This document shows positions 8,245 through 16,757 of a stretch of 64,000 nucleotides of DNA, piece after piece (position 1 is the first letter of the stretch; every line of letters starts with the position of its first letter). This DNA comes from Paenibacillus mangrovi (GTDB taxonomy: Bacteria; Bacillota; Bacilli; Paenibacillales; Paenibacillaceae), in contig NZ_JALIRP010000002.1 of the NCBI RefSeq assembly GCF_022898935.1, forward strand, positions 310,001 to 374,000. The letters are read 5' to 3'. The notes beneath the pieces were generated by a model. It did no database searches and was not told the DNA's origin. It saw only the letters and a list, made by a program, of their open reading frames with translations. A program made the translations under genes and the position numbers.

Positions 8245-11200
8245 TTATTCAGCGATGTGAATACCAAGCGTTTTGCCTGCCAAATCAACGGTTTCCATGG
8301 CCACTTCCTTACCGAAAACAAGGTCCTTGACCAATACGTTCTCACGAAGCACATGATCATAAGCCTGAATAGCTTTTGCCAGCTCTTCGTCTGCGTCCAG
8401 AACAAGCGTCACACGTTTTTCGATTGGCAGATCCAGCTTTTTACGGTAATCCTGAACGGCACGGACTACTTCTCTGACCCAGCCTTCTTGCTCGAGCTCA
8501 GGGGTGATTTCCGTATTCAGGGCAACCGTGATGCCATATCCGGATGCCGAAGCGAATCCGCTCTTGGCATGCTTCTCTACAAGCAGTTCATCAGCCGTTA
8601 TTTGAAGCTCTTCACCCTCCGGTGAGGTTACGTTGATGCTTCCGGATTGCACGGCAGCTCTTGTTTCTTCTGGAGATAGACCTTTCAGGAAGCCTTGAAG
8701 GAAGCCGATATTTTTGCCATATTTCTTACCAGCTACTTTCAGGTTCATTTTCAAAGTGAAGTCTACAAATCCGCTGTCGCTGGTTGCCAGCACAAGCTCC
8801 TTCACGTTGATCTCTTCCTTGATGATCTCCTGATAGCCTGCCACATCAAAGGATCGATCCATCGAAATGATCAATTCGGACAACGGTTGGCGGGTTTTGA
8901 TACCCGTCTCGTTGCGGACGTTACGTGCGAGCTCGACGATTTGACGGGCTGATTCCATATCCGCCTCAAGCGATTTGTCGATGAGGGACTCATCCGCTTG
9001 CGGGAAGTCGGCCAGATGCACGCTTGTGCCGCCGCCGAGGTTGGTGTAGATATCTTCGGACAGGAACGGCGTATAAGGCGCCATCATTGTGGCAAGGGTG
9101 AGCAGTACATGCGTCAGAGTGCCATATGCGGCAAGTTTGTCTTCGGTCAGGCCACTGCCCCAGAAACGGTCACGGGAACGGCGGATGTACCAGTTGCTCA
9201 GCTCATCGATAAAGCCTTCGATACCCTTCGCGGAATTTAGGAAATCATTCACCGCAAGACCTTTGTCGACCAATTGGATCAGACTGTTCAGACGGGAGAG
9301 AATCCAGCGGTCCAGTTTATTTTCGGATGGCTTGAACGGATGCTCCGTCGGATCGTATCCATCGATGTTCGCATAAAGCGTCAGGAATGAATGGGTGTTC
9401 ACCAGCGTATCTACGACTTTGGATTTAGCCTCAGCAACGATGCCTTTGGAGAAGCGTTTGCTGTTCCATGGCGCACTGTCTGCAAGCAAAGCCCAACGGA
9501 ATGCATCCGTACCGAACTCGTTGATGATTTCCCAAGGGTCGATAACGTTGCCTTTGGATTTGGACATCTTCTGTCCGTTTTCATCGAGAATATGCCCCGT
9601 AGCGATAACCGCTTTATATGGCGCTACGCCCTTGAAAAGCGTGGAAACCGCAAGCAAGCTGTAGAACCAACCGCGTGTCTGGTCAATCCCTTCACAGATC
9701 ATGTCTGCAGGGAACTGCTCTTCGAAGGTGTCCGTGTTCTCGAACGGATAATGATGCTGCGCAAACGGCATCGAGCCGCTGTCGAACCATACGTCGATGA
9801 CTTCAGATGTACGTTCCATTAGACCGCCGTCGCAGTGCGGGCATTTTACTTTTACACCGTCTACATATGGCTTATGCAATTCAAAATCATCAGGAAGAGG
9901 CGTAGTCGCATGTTCTCTCAAATCCGCGAAGCTGTGAGGTGCGTATTCCTTTTTACAGGAGTCGCAAACCCAAACGTTCAGCGGCGTGCCCCAATAACGG
10001 TTACGGCTGATGTTCCAGTCCACCAAATCCTCGAGGAATTTGCCGAACCGGCCTTCGCGAATATGACCTGGGAACCATTCCACGCCGTTGTTGTTGGCGA
10101 TCAGTTGATCCTTCACTGCCGTCGTTTCAATGAACCAGCTCTCCATCGCGTAGTACAGGAGCGGGGATTTGCAGCGCCAGCAGAACGGATAGCTGTGCTC
10201 GTATTTTTCCTTGCTGAACAGCAGTCCCTTTTCAGACAGCATCTTCACGATGTCCAAATCGCAGTCCTTCACGAAACGTCCAGCCAGATCTGTGATTTCA
10301 TCCGTGTAGCGGCCTTGGGCATTAACCACACTGATAAAGCTGATGCCGTTTTCGCGGCAGGCTTTATAGTCGTCCTCACCGTGTGCAGGCGCCATGTGAA
10401 CAATACCAGTACCGCTGGCATCCGTGACGAAGGAAGCGCCGACGATCAGATTACCTTTTTCAGGGGTGGTGTACGTAAATGGCGGTGTATAGGTTTTTCC
10501 GATAAACTCGGAACCTTTATGCGTAGACAAAACCTGATATTCATCCTTCAGTACGTCTTCAACCAGGTTTTTCGCTACGATGTAAACTTCACCGTTCTGC
10601 TGCACGCGTACATAGTCCATATCCGGATTCATCGCAAGTGCAACGTGAGCCGGCAGCGTCCAAGGAGTTGTCGTCCAGGCCAGCACATATTCGCCGCTGT
10701 CATGCAGCTTAAATTTGGCTGTCGCACTGAGATCCTTAACATCTTCATACCCTTGAGCCACTTCATGGGAGCTGAGTGTCGTTTGGCAGCAAGGGCAATA
10801 TGGGCTAACACGGTGACCGCGATAGAGCAGTCCTTTGTCATGAATGGTCGCCAGGATGTTCCATACACTTTCGATGTAATTGTTCTCAAGCGTGATGTAC
10901 GGGTGATCCAAATCGGTCCAGTAACCGATGGCTTCAGTGAGTTCTCTCCATTGCTTTTCATACTCGAATACACTGGCTTTACACTTTTTAACAAATTCTT
11001 CCACACCGTATTTCTCGATTTCCTGCTTGCCAGAGATGCCGAGCTGCTTCTCAACGCCAAGTTCAACCGGCAAGCCGTGGGTATCCCAGCCTGCTTTACG
11101 GACAACGCGGAAGCCTTTCATCGTTTGATAGCGCCCGATAAAGTCCTTGATAACGCGGCCGAGAACGTGACCGATATGCGGAGCACCGTTGGCTGTCGGA

Positions 11201-11337
11201 GGTCCTTCATAGAATACATAGTTCTGCTTGCCTTCACGGTTTTCCATGGATTTGCGGAAGGTATCTTCCTCATTCCATTTCTTCAGCACACGCAAATCGC
11301 GGGTGCGTGCTTTTTCTTTGATATCGACTTTTTGCAT
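8245..11337 (-). CDS. ileS: Isoleucine--tRNA ligase, type 2 (long, eukaryote/Thermus-like form)
   Basis: The enzyme charges tRNA-Ile and edits valine. The protein has 1030 residues from an ATG at 11335-11337. It shows the class I signatures HIGH (54-57, in GPPTANGAPHIGHVLGR) and KMSKS (590-594), an editing-domain segment TTTPWTLPAH near 222-231, and CxxC pairs at 181-184, 458-461 and 500-502. The length and the text around HIGH (KAGWDTHGLPVELGVEK) match the type-2 clade and not the roughly 920-residue Bacillus subtilis IleS. Type-2 enzymes are often poorly inhibited by mupirocin; resistance here is an inference. It is controlled by a T-box leader, and its 5-prime region carries an inserted inverted-repeat element. 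Confidence 0.95.
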   Translation of the reverse strand: MQKVDIKEKARTRDLRVLKKWNEEDTFRKSMENREGKQNYVFYEGPPTANGAPHIGHVLGRVIKDFIGRYQTMKGFRVVRKAGWDTHGLPVELGVEKQLGISGKQEIEKYGVEEFVKKCKASVFEYEKQWRELTEAIGYWTDLDHPYITLENNYIESVWNILATIHDKGLLYRGHRVSPYCPCCQTTLSSHEVAQGYEDVKDLSATAKFKLHDSGEYVLAWTTTPWTLPAHVALAMNPDMDYVRVQQNGEVYIVAKNLVEDVLKDEYQVLSTHKGSEFIGKTYTPPFTYTTPEKGNLIVGASFVTDASGTGIVHMAPAHGEDDYKACRENGISFISVVNAQGRYTDEITDLAGRFVKDCDLDIVKMLSEKGLLFSKEKYEHSYPFCWRCKSPLLYYAMESWFIETTAVKDQLIANNNGVEWFPGHIREGRFGKFLEDLVDWNISRNRYWGTPLNVWVCDSCKKEYAPHSFADLREHATTPLPDDFELHKPYVDGVKVKCPHCDGGLMERTSEVIDVWFDSGSMPFAQHHYPFENTDTFEEQFPADMICEGIDQTRGWFYSLLAVSTLFKGVAPYKAVIATGHILDENGQKMSKSKGNVIDPWEIINEFGTDAFRWALLADSAPWNSKRFSKGIVAEAKSKVVDTLVNTHSFLTLYANIDGYDPTEHPFKPSENKLDRWILSRLNSLIQLVDKGLAVNDFLNSAKGIEGFIDELSNWYIRRSRDRFWGSGLTEDKLAAYGTLTHVLLTLATMMAPYTPFLSEDIYTNLGGGTSVHLADFPQADESLIDKSLEADMESARQIVELARNVRNETGIKTRQPLSELIISMDRSFDVAGYQEIIKEEINVKELVLATSDSGFVDFTLKMNLKVAGKKYGKNIGFLQGFLKGLSPEETRAAVQSGSINVTSPEGEELQITADELLVEKHAKSGFASASGYGITVALNTEITPELEQEGWVREVVRAVQDYRKKLDLPIEKRVTLVLDADEELAKAIQAYDHVLRENVLVKDLVFGKEVAMETVDLAGKTLGIHIAE

Positions 11338-11379
11338 AAATATCCATCCTTTCACGTGATTCCTTTGAAGGAATTTTCC

Positions 11380-11760
11380 ATCCCCCTAAATCCCCCTTCT
11401 TAAGGGGGACCCCAAGGGCTTCTGCCCTCTGGACTCCCGAAATGGTTCCTCGGGTGTCACAGAGTGCGGACTTTGAAACTGTGTATGTTATACCCGCTTT
11501 TCGCCCCTATTCTTTGCTTTGCAAAGAACGGGGCACGCTTAACGGATGCGCACTAATAAAACGAAAAAGTTACTGCCCACCTCGAACGCTTTATGCGCAT
11601 GGAAGGTTCCCGATGGCGAACCGAAGGAAGCCGAGGAAGAACCGGGGACTTCGCCATAGTCGCGTTAGAACTTCTCTACCCCTCATTCCACCAAACTTTC
11701 GGGTGTCCAGAGGGTAGCGCCATCTGGGGTCCCCCTTTGGAAAGGGGGATTTAGGGGGAT
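11380..11760. mobile_element. 381-bp MITE-like element with 63-bp terminal inverted repeats
   Basis: The left end (11380-11442) is the imperfect reverse complement of the right end (11697-11760). Both contain GGGGGATTTAGGGGGAT at the outside, then a GGGGTCCCCC stretch, then GTCCAGAGGG and TTTCGGG toward the inside. The interior has no credible reading frame but has a hairpin built on TTCTTTGCTTTGCAAAGAA (11511-11529) and a smaller ATGGCGA/TCGCCAT pair (about 11613-11656). No clear target-site duplication is visible. It lies between the T-box terminator and the ileS start codon, so every full-length ileS transcript contains it. The mobile nature is inferred from the structure. Confidence 0.65.
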
Positions 11761-11799
11761 TCGAAAAAAAGATCCGAAGAAGCTTCGAAAATAAACACA

Positions 11800-12164
11800 A
11801 ATAAAGCCTCATCCCTATAAAGGGACGAGGCTTCTGCTCGCGTGACCACCCTAATTCCGTTCATGAAGAACAATGCTTCTCCAGAACGACTCCTCAAATC
11901 CTCGCCTAAAAAGCTTTCCACATGGGAATCCTCAGTTCAACAAGGAGCCGATATAACGTTCGGCATTCCGGTTCAGCTTACGCACGTTAACAGCTAACGG
12001 TTCAGCTTCACTTCTCCGGGAGGATCTTCAGCCTTTGGTCCGAACATTGGCTCTCAGCAAATCGCCAACTCTCTGGAGAACATATCCAAAGCTTACTTAT
12101 CCCATCATTGAATACATATAACGAATGGATGCGGTACATCCGAAAAACAACCGATATGACTATA
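11800..12164 (-). ncRNA. T-box riboswitch (isoleucine) controlling ileS
   Basis: On the minus strand the leader contains the T-box core AGGGTGGTCACGCG (11839-11852) and then a terminator hairpin with arms GCCTC(A/G)TCCCT and AGGG(A)CGAGGC (11806-11831), followed by a T-rich stretch. Upstream lie Stem I landmarks such as AGAGAGTTGGCGATTTGC and a candidate isoleucine specifier ATC (12023-12025) in TGAAGATCCT. The UGGU of the core can pair with the ACCA end of uncharged tRNA-Ile, stabilising the antiterminator. The specifier choice is inference supported by the downstream gene. Confidence 0.92.
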
Positions 12165-12193
12165 GTTATAGTCCTTTTTGATCCAAAAGTCAA
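12165..12193 (-). promoter_or_regulatory. SigA-type promoter of the ileS leader
   Basis: The minus strand has a -35 TTGACT (12188-12193), a 17-base spacer and a -10 TATAAC (12165-12170). It lies just upstream of the T-box Stem I and only 13 bases past the divIVA stop, so ileS has its own promoter. Confidence 0.8.
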
Positions 12194-12205
12194 CCAAGCA
12201 GAAGC

Positions 12206-12709
12206 CTAGTATACTTCATTTGCTTCTCGTGCATTCCGAGCTTGACCGGCAGATTCCAGTGCATCCCAGCCATCTTGGCTCAAAAGCTCCAGCTGTGCTT
12301 CAACCAACGTCCGGAAACGGGTGCGGTAAATAGACGCCTGTTTTTTTAATTCTTCCACTTCCATCGCAATTTTCCGCGACTTGGACAAGGATTCGTCAAT
12401 AATGCGGTCGGCATTCTTCTCGGATTCCTTAATGATCAGCTGCGCTTCCTTCTTGGCATTGTTCTTCACTTCATCTGCCGCTTCCTGAGCCACGATGATC
12501 GTCTTGGAAAGCGTCTCTTCAATGTTGAGGAAATGGTCGAGTCTTTCCTGCAAAGTCATCATTTGGTTATGAAGCTCCTTGTTCTCGCGGATTACACTCT
12601 CATAATCCTTGATGACCTGATCGAGGAATTCATTCACTTCATCTTCATCATAACCCCGGAGACGACGGGAAAATTCTTTGTTATGTATATCCAGTGGCGT
12701 TAATGGCAT
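12206..12709 (-). CDS. divIVA: Cell-pole/septum protein DivIVA
   Basis: DivIVA binds negatively curved membrane at poles and division sites and recruits partners such as the Min system. The 167-residue protein opens with the conserved lipid-binding segment MPLTPLDIHNKEFSRRLRGY, followed by DEDEVNEFLDQV, then a coiled coil from about 25 to 150 rich in heptads (VEELKKQASIYRTRFRTLVEAQ). The ATG is preceded by TAGGAGGTGCAC. It is the last gene of the ylm group, 162 bases below ylmH, and is followed by the separate ileS promoter. Confidence 0.96.
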   Translation of the reverse strand: MPLTPLDIHNKEFSRRLRGYDEDEVNEFLDQVIKDYESVIRENKELHNQMMTLQERLDHFLNIEETLSKTIIVAQEAADEVKNNAKKEAQLIIKESEKNADRIIDESLSKSRKIAMEVEELKKQASIYRTRFRTLVEAQLELLSQDGWDALESAGQARNAREANEVY

Positions 12710-12871
12710 TTGATGTGCACCTCCTAAGAATGTTCAGGTCTCCCTGTTATCACACGGATCTGTAGATACAGCCCACTTGGAATGTATCGGCCGAAGAAAT
12801 ACATTTGTTTAGATTTAACTTTGTGGTAGATATTTCATTTCGACAGAAAAAAACGATTTCCTGCTGAGCGT

Positions 12872-13657
12872 CTACACAAATTTACCTATTTTAACGCGGA
12901 AACGACCTTTTTTTGTGACATCTCCTGCCTCCAGCACCTTAAAACGTCCAAAACCCTGCATGGATACCACATCGCCTTCCTTCAGCTGAGACGAAGGATC
13001 CTCCACCGGTTTCCAGTTCACACGACAGCGTCCGGCCCGAATAGGGATCAACACTTTGCTACGGCTGAGACGGTATACATCGGAAGTAATGCCATCAAGA
13101 CGCAAAGAAGCCACCGTAATATCGAGCGTCTCTAAAGAGATCTTGCCCGTACGCAGCTGTTCGATCGGCAATATCTCACTCTGGACGTGTATTCGGTGCA
13201 CCTGATTTAAATTCATATCAAGAAATGCGCTGATCTCCTCACACACAACCGTATGACAACCATCGTCCAGAACGTGGATATCGCCTATTTTGGAACGTTT
13301 GATACCAAGCCCCAAAATGGAACCCATGTAATCCCCGTGTTCGAGGGTCAGAAATTTCTGATCCATGGAGTCAATATGGAGTACCTTCAGCTTCATATCC
13401 TCATTATCCAATTCACGGTAGTCCGGAGCAATCAGTGCACGGCAGCGTTCCGCCCCTTCATAACCGCCGTCCAAGCGCATATGCACATCTGGATGACGGT
13501 TTACCAACGAATTCATGATAACGATCTGTCTTGGATCCAAAAAATCGGTCAGTTTGGTTTCATGGTATTGCCCTGCGTTCTCAACCCATTCCCACGCCCG
13601 ATCAACAAACTCACGCTCATCCGGATGAAAATGCTCGTAAATATCCAGCTTCATCAT
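12872..13657 (-). CDS. ylmH: YlmH, S4-domain RNA-binding protein
   Basis: YlmH is an RNA-binding protein of the divIVA-linked cluster, associated with ribosomes and ribosome-rescue activity in Bacillus. The 261-residue protein has an N-terminal and central domain with WVENAGQYHETKLTDFLDPRQ and, at about 180-245, an S4 domain (ISLETLDITVASLRLDGITSDVYRLSRSKV). Its start ATG shares one base with the ylmG stop (TGATG), indicating coupling. The domain order and position between ylmG and divIVA are as in Bacillus. Confidence 0.93.
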   Translation of the reverse strand: MMKLDIYEHFHPDEREFVDRAWEWVENAGQYHETKLTDFLDPRQIVIMNSLVNRHPDVHMRLDGGYEGAERCRALIAPDYRELDNEDMKLKVLHIDSMDQKFLTLEHGDYMGSILGLGIKRSKIGDIHVLDDGCHTVVCEEISAFLDMNLNQVHRIHVQSEILPIEQLRTGKISLETLDITVASLRLDGITSDVYRLSRSKVLIPIRAGRCRVNWKPVEDPSSQLKEGDVVSMQGFGRFKVLEAGDVTKKGRFRVKIGKFV

Positions 13658-13923
13658 CAGAAGAAAAGTCGAAGTATTGCGTAAACGCCCTGCTCAGCGA
13701 ACTGGAGGACAAACAGCGCAATAATCGGCGAAATATCCAGCATCCCCATAATCGGAGGAATGAAACGGCGGAACGGAGACAAATACGGCTCCACCAGCTT
13801 CCCAAGCAGCTCACCAATAAAGCTCTCCTGCAAGTTCGGAAGCCATGACATCAGCACATAAACAATTATCATGTAAAAGTAAATTTGAAATAGATAATGC
13901 ACTATTGTTACAATTTCGGCCAA
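13657..13923 (-). CDS. ylmG: YlmG, YggT-family membrane protein
   Basis: The 88-residue protein is a YggT-family membrane protein with two hydrophobic segments (about 5-27 and 62-82) separated by the family core SWLPNLQESFIGELLGKLVEPYLSPFRRFIPP, seen here in short pieces such as PYLSPFRRFIPP at about 46-57. The role is not firmly known; relatives affect division or photosynthetic membrane organisation. The start is a TTG at 13921-13923 with GAGGTGA nine bases upstream, an unusual but well supported choice. It sits 7 bases after sepF and overlaps ylmH. Confidence 0.9.
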   Translation of the reverse strand: MAEIVTIVHYLFQIYFYMIIVYVLMSWLPNLQESFIGELLGKLVEPYLSPFRRFIPPIMGMLDISPIIALFVLQFAEQGVYAILRLFF

Positions 13924-13930
13924 AATCGGC

Positions 13931-14377
13931 TCACCTCATTCTGTTGTATTCATGTTCTTCGCCTAGTATTTCTGAAATGGTGCCAGAGATCTCAACCGTA
14001 TCCGGAGTACACAAAAATATGTCGCCGCCAATCTTGGATATCCCACCACTCAAGGCATACACCGTACCGCTGAGAAAATCAATAATCCGAAGCGCCTGAT
14101 CCTTGCGTACCCGCTGCAAATTGACCACAACGGTCCGGTGCGAACGCAAATGATCAGCGATTTCCTGCGCTTCATCATACGATCTCGGCTCATGCAGGAT
14201 AACCTTAACGTTTTTTTGCGAGTGAATGCTGACCACATTATTTCCCCTTTGGTTTTTACGTGTTTCCACCGGCGGAGTTTCAAATTCTTCTTCTTCAACG
14301 GGGAGCTGCTCCCGTTCAACAATTTCCTCCTGCTCCTGCAATCCCAAAAAAGACATAAATTTGTTCATCACACTCAT
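13931..14377 (-). CDS. sepF: Cell division protein SepF
   Basis: SepF binds the FtsZ tail, bundles FtsZ filaments into rings and anchors them to the membrane. The 148-residue protein has a short N-terminal amphipathic membrane-binding helix (MSVMNKFMSFLGL), an acidic linker, and the SepF core from about 60 (VSIHSQKNVKVILHEPRSYDEAQEIADHLR in full), including the glycine-rich GTVYALSGGISKIG near 112-125. The chosen ATG shares one base with the ylmE stop (TGATG) and follows AGGAGG. It belongs to the ylmC-ylmH run. Confidence 0.95.
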   Translation of the reverse strand: MSVMNKFMSFLGLQEQEEIVEREQLPVEEEEFETPPVETRKNQRGNNVVSIHSQKNVKVILHEPRSYDEAQEIADHLRSHRTVVVNLQRVRKDQALRIIDFLSGTVYALSGGISKIGGDIFLCTPDTVEISGTISEILGEEHEYNRMR

Positions 14378-15069
14378 CACTCCTCCTCTTCTTTCCCAAC
14401 TAAAACACTGCCTAAACGAATCCAAGTGGCTCCTTCCTCAACCGCCACTTCAAAATCGTTAGACATTCCCATGGAAAGCTCCGTTAACGGTTCCTTCGTC
14501 ATACCTTGGAGGTTCAATGTATCCCTTAACTCGCGAAGCCCTCTAAAAACCATGCGGGTATCTTCAGCCCGGTCCTCAATTGGGGCCATGGTCATAAGCC
14601 CGACAACCTTAATATGGTTAAAACCCTGTATTTCGCGCAGAAAATTTGCAGCATGCTCAGGAGCCAACCCGTATTTGCTATCTTCTCCAGAAATATTAAT
14701 CTGTAAGAAGGTTTTAATTACCAGCCCTTTTGCAGCTGCGGACTTTTCAAGTTCCTTGGCCAGGGACATCCTGTCCAGCGAATGGATGTATTCGAATTTC
14801 CCGATCACATCCTTAACCTTGTTGGTCTGCAGGTGACCGATAAAATGCCATGTTCCCCGCTGACCGAGTTCGTTCCATTTTCCTTCTGCATTCTGCCAAC
14901 GGTTCTCACCTACATGCTCCAAGCCACTGTCCAATACCTTGGCTGTCATCGCAGTCGATACGTATTTAGTCACCGCCACGATGTGCACATCCTTGGCGGA
15001 TCTGCCGCTGCGCAGACAAGCCTCTTCAATCCGTTTATTGACGTCCTGTATCCGCTCTTCCAAAGTCAT
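14377..15069 (-). CDS. ylmE: YlmE, YggS/PROSC-family PLP-binding protein
   Basis: Proteins of this family bind pyridoxal phosphate in a single TIM-barrel domain and maintain PLP and amino-acid balance; no catalytic activity is established. The 230-residue protein shows the PLP lysine in HIVAVTKYV near residue 35, GENRWQNAEGKW, WHFIGHLQTNKVK, and the C-terminal LSMGMSNDFEVAVEEGATWIRLG pattern, the last seen in short pieces such as LSMGMSNDFE. The ATG overlaps the ylmD stop by 4 bases (ATGA). It is coupled to both ylmD and sepF. Confidence 0.94.
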   Translation of the reverse strand: MTLEERIQDVNKRIEEACLRSGRSAKDVHIVAVTKYVSTAMTAKVLDSGLEHVGENRWQNAEGKWNELGQRGTWHFIGHLQTNKVKDVIGKFEYIHSLDRMSLAKELEKSAAAKGLVIKTFLQINISGEDSKYGLAPEHAANFLREIQGFNHIKVVGLMTMAPIEDRAEDTRMVFRGLRELRDTLNLQGMTKEPLTELSMGMSNDFEVAVEEGATWIRLGSVLVGKEEEE

Positions 15070-15929
15070 GGAAGGCTCACCTCTCTTAAACCGATCCAAC
15101 TAGCCATTCGTCCTGTCGTTCCCCCATCCTTGCGGTATGAGAAAAACAAATCGTTACGACAGCTTGTACACCATGTTGTACATTCGATATGAGTCGGCAA
15201 TATTCCTGCTTTAATCATAATGTGTCGATTCATTTCTTTCAAGTTAAGCATGTATTTGCCACCATCTTTTGTTATGTACCAGTCTGAAGTGGAATACTTC
15301 TCATTACCCAGGAAATGATTTTCTAAATCGCGCACATGGGACATGACTTTCTCATCAACCTCATAGCAGCAGGAACCGATCGACGGGCCGATCGCTGCCA
15401 CGATGTCTTCACTTTGGCTTCCGAACGTATCCCTCATTTTCTCCACCATTTTGCCAGCAATTCCGGCGACTGTTCCTTTCCATCCGGCATGAGCCAGTCC
15501 AACGACCTGCTGCTTCGGATCAAAGAAAAATAGCGGTACACAATCGGCATAAAAAGAAGCAAGCATAACTCCAGGCTCATTGGTCAGCAGTCCATCCGTA
15601 TCCTGGATGCCGGACTCCCGGTTCATGCTGCCTGCCCCGCGGTTATCTTGGTCAATAATTGCAATATCCGCCCGGTGTACTTGTTCGCCGCATGTCCATG
15701 CCTCCAGCGTAAATCCAAGCGCGGCTGCAACCCGTTCCCGGTTGGCGATCACATCGTCCGGACGGTCACCCACATGAAAAGCACAATTCAGTGTATGATA
15801 AGGCGTTTGGCCAACGCCTCCATTTCTTCCTGTAAAACCAGCGCTAAGACCATCATAACGACTTACCCAAGGCTCCAGCATAAAAAGTGCAGGCGTTCCT
15901 GCGGCATCTTTTAAAACAAATGGTTCCAT
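15066..15929 (-). CDS. ylmD: YlmD, YfiH/PgeF-family (peptidoglycan editing, multicopper-oxidase-like)
   Basis: The 287-residue protein belongs to the YfiH/PgeF family, whose E. coli member removes wrongly incorporated amino acids from peptidoglycan precursors; some members also act on purine nucleosides. Family marks are CGEQVHRADIA near 80, the DGLLTNEPGV segment, FYADCVPLFFFD (metal-binding Cys), GLAHAGWKGTVAGI near 165, and GPSIGSCCYEV near 200. The ATG has only a weak upstream ribosome site (AGGTGATTGG). It starts 111 bases after ylmC and overlaps ylmE. Confidence 0.9.
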   Translation of the reverse strand: MEPFVLKDAAGTPALFMLEPWVSRYDGLSAGFTGRNGGVGQTPYHTLNCAFHVGDRPDDVIANRERVAAALGFTLEAWTCGEQVHRADIAIIDQDNRGAGSMNRESGIQDTDGLLTNEPGVMLASFYADCVPLFFFDPKQQVVGLAHAGWKGTVAGIAGKMVEKMRDTFGSQSEDIVAAIGPSIGSCCYEVDEKVMSHVRDLENHFLGNEKYSTSDWYITKDGGKYMLNLKEMNRHIMIKAGILPTHIECTTWCTSCRNDLFFSYRKDGGTTGRMASWIGLREVSLP

Positions 15930-16040
15930 CCAATCACCTCAGCTTCCAGTGTACCATATTCAGGAGCAACAATTATAGCCGCAGCCATTTTAATTCCTGA
16001 GGATCCTGCTATTTCCGTTCACAATTCCTTGTAATTCTGT

Positions 16041-16355
16041 TTACAAATCCTTGTAATTCCGGCGCTCCCGCTCTTGCCGCTCCGCATAAGCCGCAGCATC
16101 CTTTTCATCCTGCAACGTTTTCAGCTCTTCCATTTTGACCAGCACGACATCGGAACCAATCTTGACGATATTGCGCCATGGAATGATCAGATCGGCCCCG
16201 CCTCCAAACAGCCCTAAAAATTTGCTGTAACTCGGAACAACGATCGCATCAATCCGGCCTTGACGAAGATCCAGTTCAAGATCACTGATCTGGCCGAGCC
16301 TTTTGCCGTCCACAATATTAATAACATCCTTGGTCTGAAAATCGGATATTTTCAT
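16041..16355 (-). CDS. ylmC: YlmC/YmxH-family PRC-barrel sporulation protein
   Basis: The 104-residue protein is a PRC-barrel protein of the YlmC/YmxH group. The core reads KISDFQTKDVINIVDGKRLGQISDLELD near the N-terminus, then GRIDAIVVPS and GLFGGGADLIIPWRNIVKIG, all family-typical. Its role is not established; in Bacillus it is linked to sporulation. The ATG at 16353-16355 follows GGTGGAG. It is the first gene of the ylm group, 402 bases below sigG, and may have its own promoter. Confidence 0.88.
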   Translation of the reverse strand: MKISDFQTKDVINIVDGKRLGQISDLELDLRQGRIDAIVVPSYSKFLGLFGGGADLIIPWRNIVKIGSDVVLVKMEELKTLQDEKDAAAYAERQERERRNYKDL

Positions 16356-16388
16356 ATTCTTCTCCACCGCCTGATGATCTGGAATCAA

Positions 16389-16603
16389 GGGCCGCAGCTC
16401 CTTTTCCGTGAATTATTCATCTGTAATCCGCTAACCTGTCATATACGATAAGTATATGTCCGGACTGGGCAAAATGCCCTTCTTTTTACGGATTTGCGTC
16501 AAAAATGCGGAGGAATGTTTCACCTTTTCTAATATCTTAAGAAAAACGTCTACCGATGTACTTTCACAGAAGACAGACCGCTTTTAGCAGAAGTTTTTCT
16601 TGC
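16389..16603. other. Noncoding part of the sigG-ylmC spacer
   Basis: This belongs to the 402-base spacer between sigG and ylmC. I find no convincing reading frame or named RNA motif in it. It should hold the ylmC promoter, but no strong -35/-10 pair stood out to me. Confidence 0.4.
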
Positions 16604-16651
16604 GATTATAGAATTGTTCAGCTTCGCTGAAAAATTATTAATTCTATAATC
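16604..16651. repeat. 12-base perfect inverted repeat with nested hairpin
   Basis: GATTATAGAATT (16604-16615) and AATTCTATAATC (16640-16651) are perfect reverse complements. They enclose a second small hairpin, TTCAGC-TTCG-CTGAA (about 16617-16631). The structure lies just below the sigG terminator. It could be a second terminator element or a dispersed palindromic repeat. Confidence 0.6.
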
Positions 16652-16653
16652 TT

Positions 16654-16682
16654 AAAAAAGCGACCCTTAACGGATCGCTTTA
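16654..16682 (-). terminator. Terminator downstream of sigG
   Basis: On the minus strand AAAGCGATCC and GGGTCGCTTT form a stem (about 16659-16682) around a TTAA-containing loop, followed by a T run. It lies 76 bases below the sigG stop. Confidence 0.8.
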
Positions 16683-16757
16683 ACTTTCATAGGATTTCGC
16701 AGTGCAAACCTCGGGCCTGATCCGCAAAATCCTCAATATTCAATTTTTAAGTTTAAA

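Noticed and set aside
9835..11403. Plus-strand open frame of 522 codons antisense to ileS
   Set aside because: It lies wholly opposite a certain essential gene, has no ribosome site or recognisable motif, and its length reflects codon bias of ileS.
11370..11770. Target-site duplication flanking the ileS leader element
   Set aside because: The flanks TTTTCC and TTCGAAA share only a few bases, so no duplication can be claimed.
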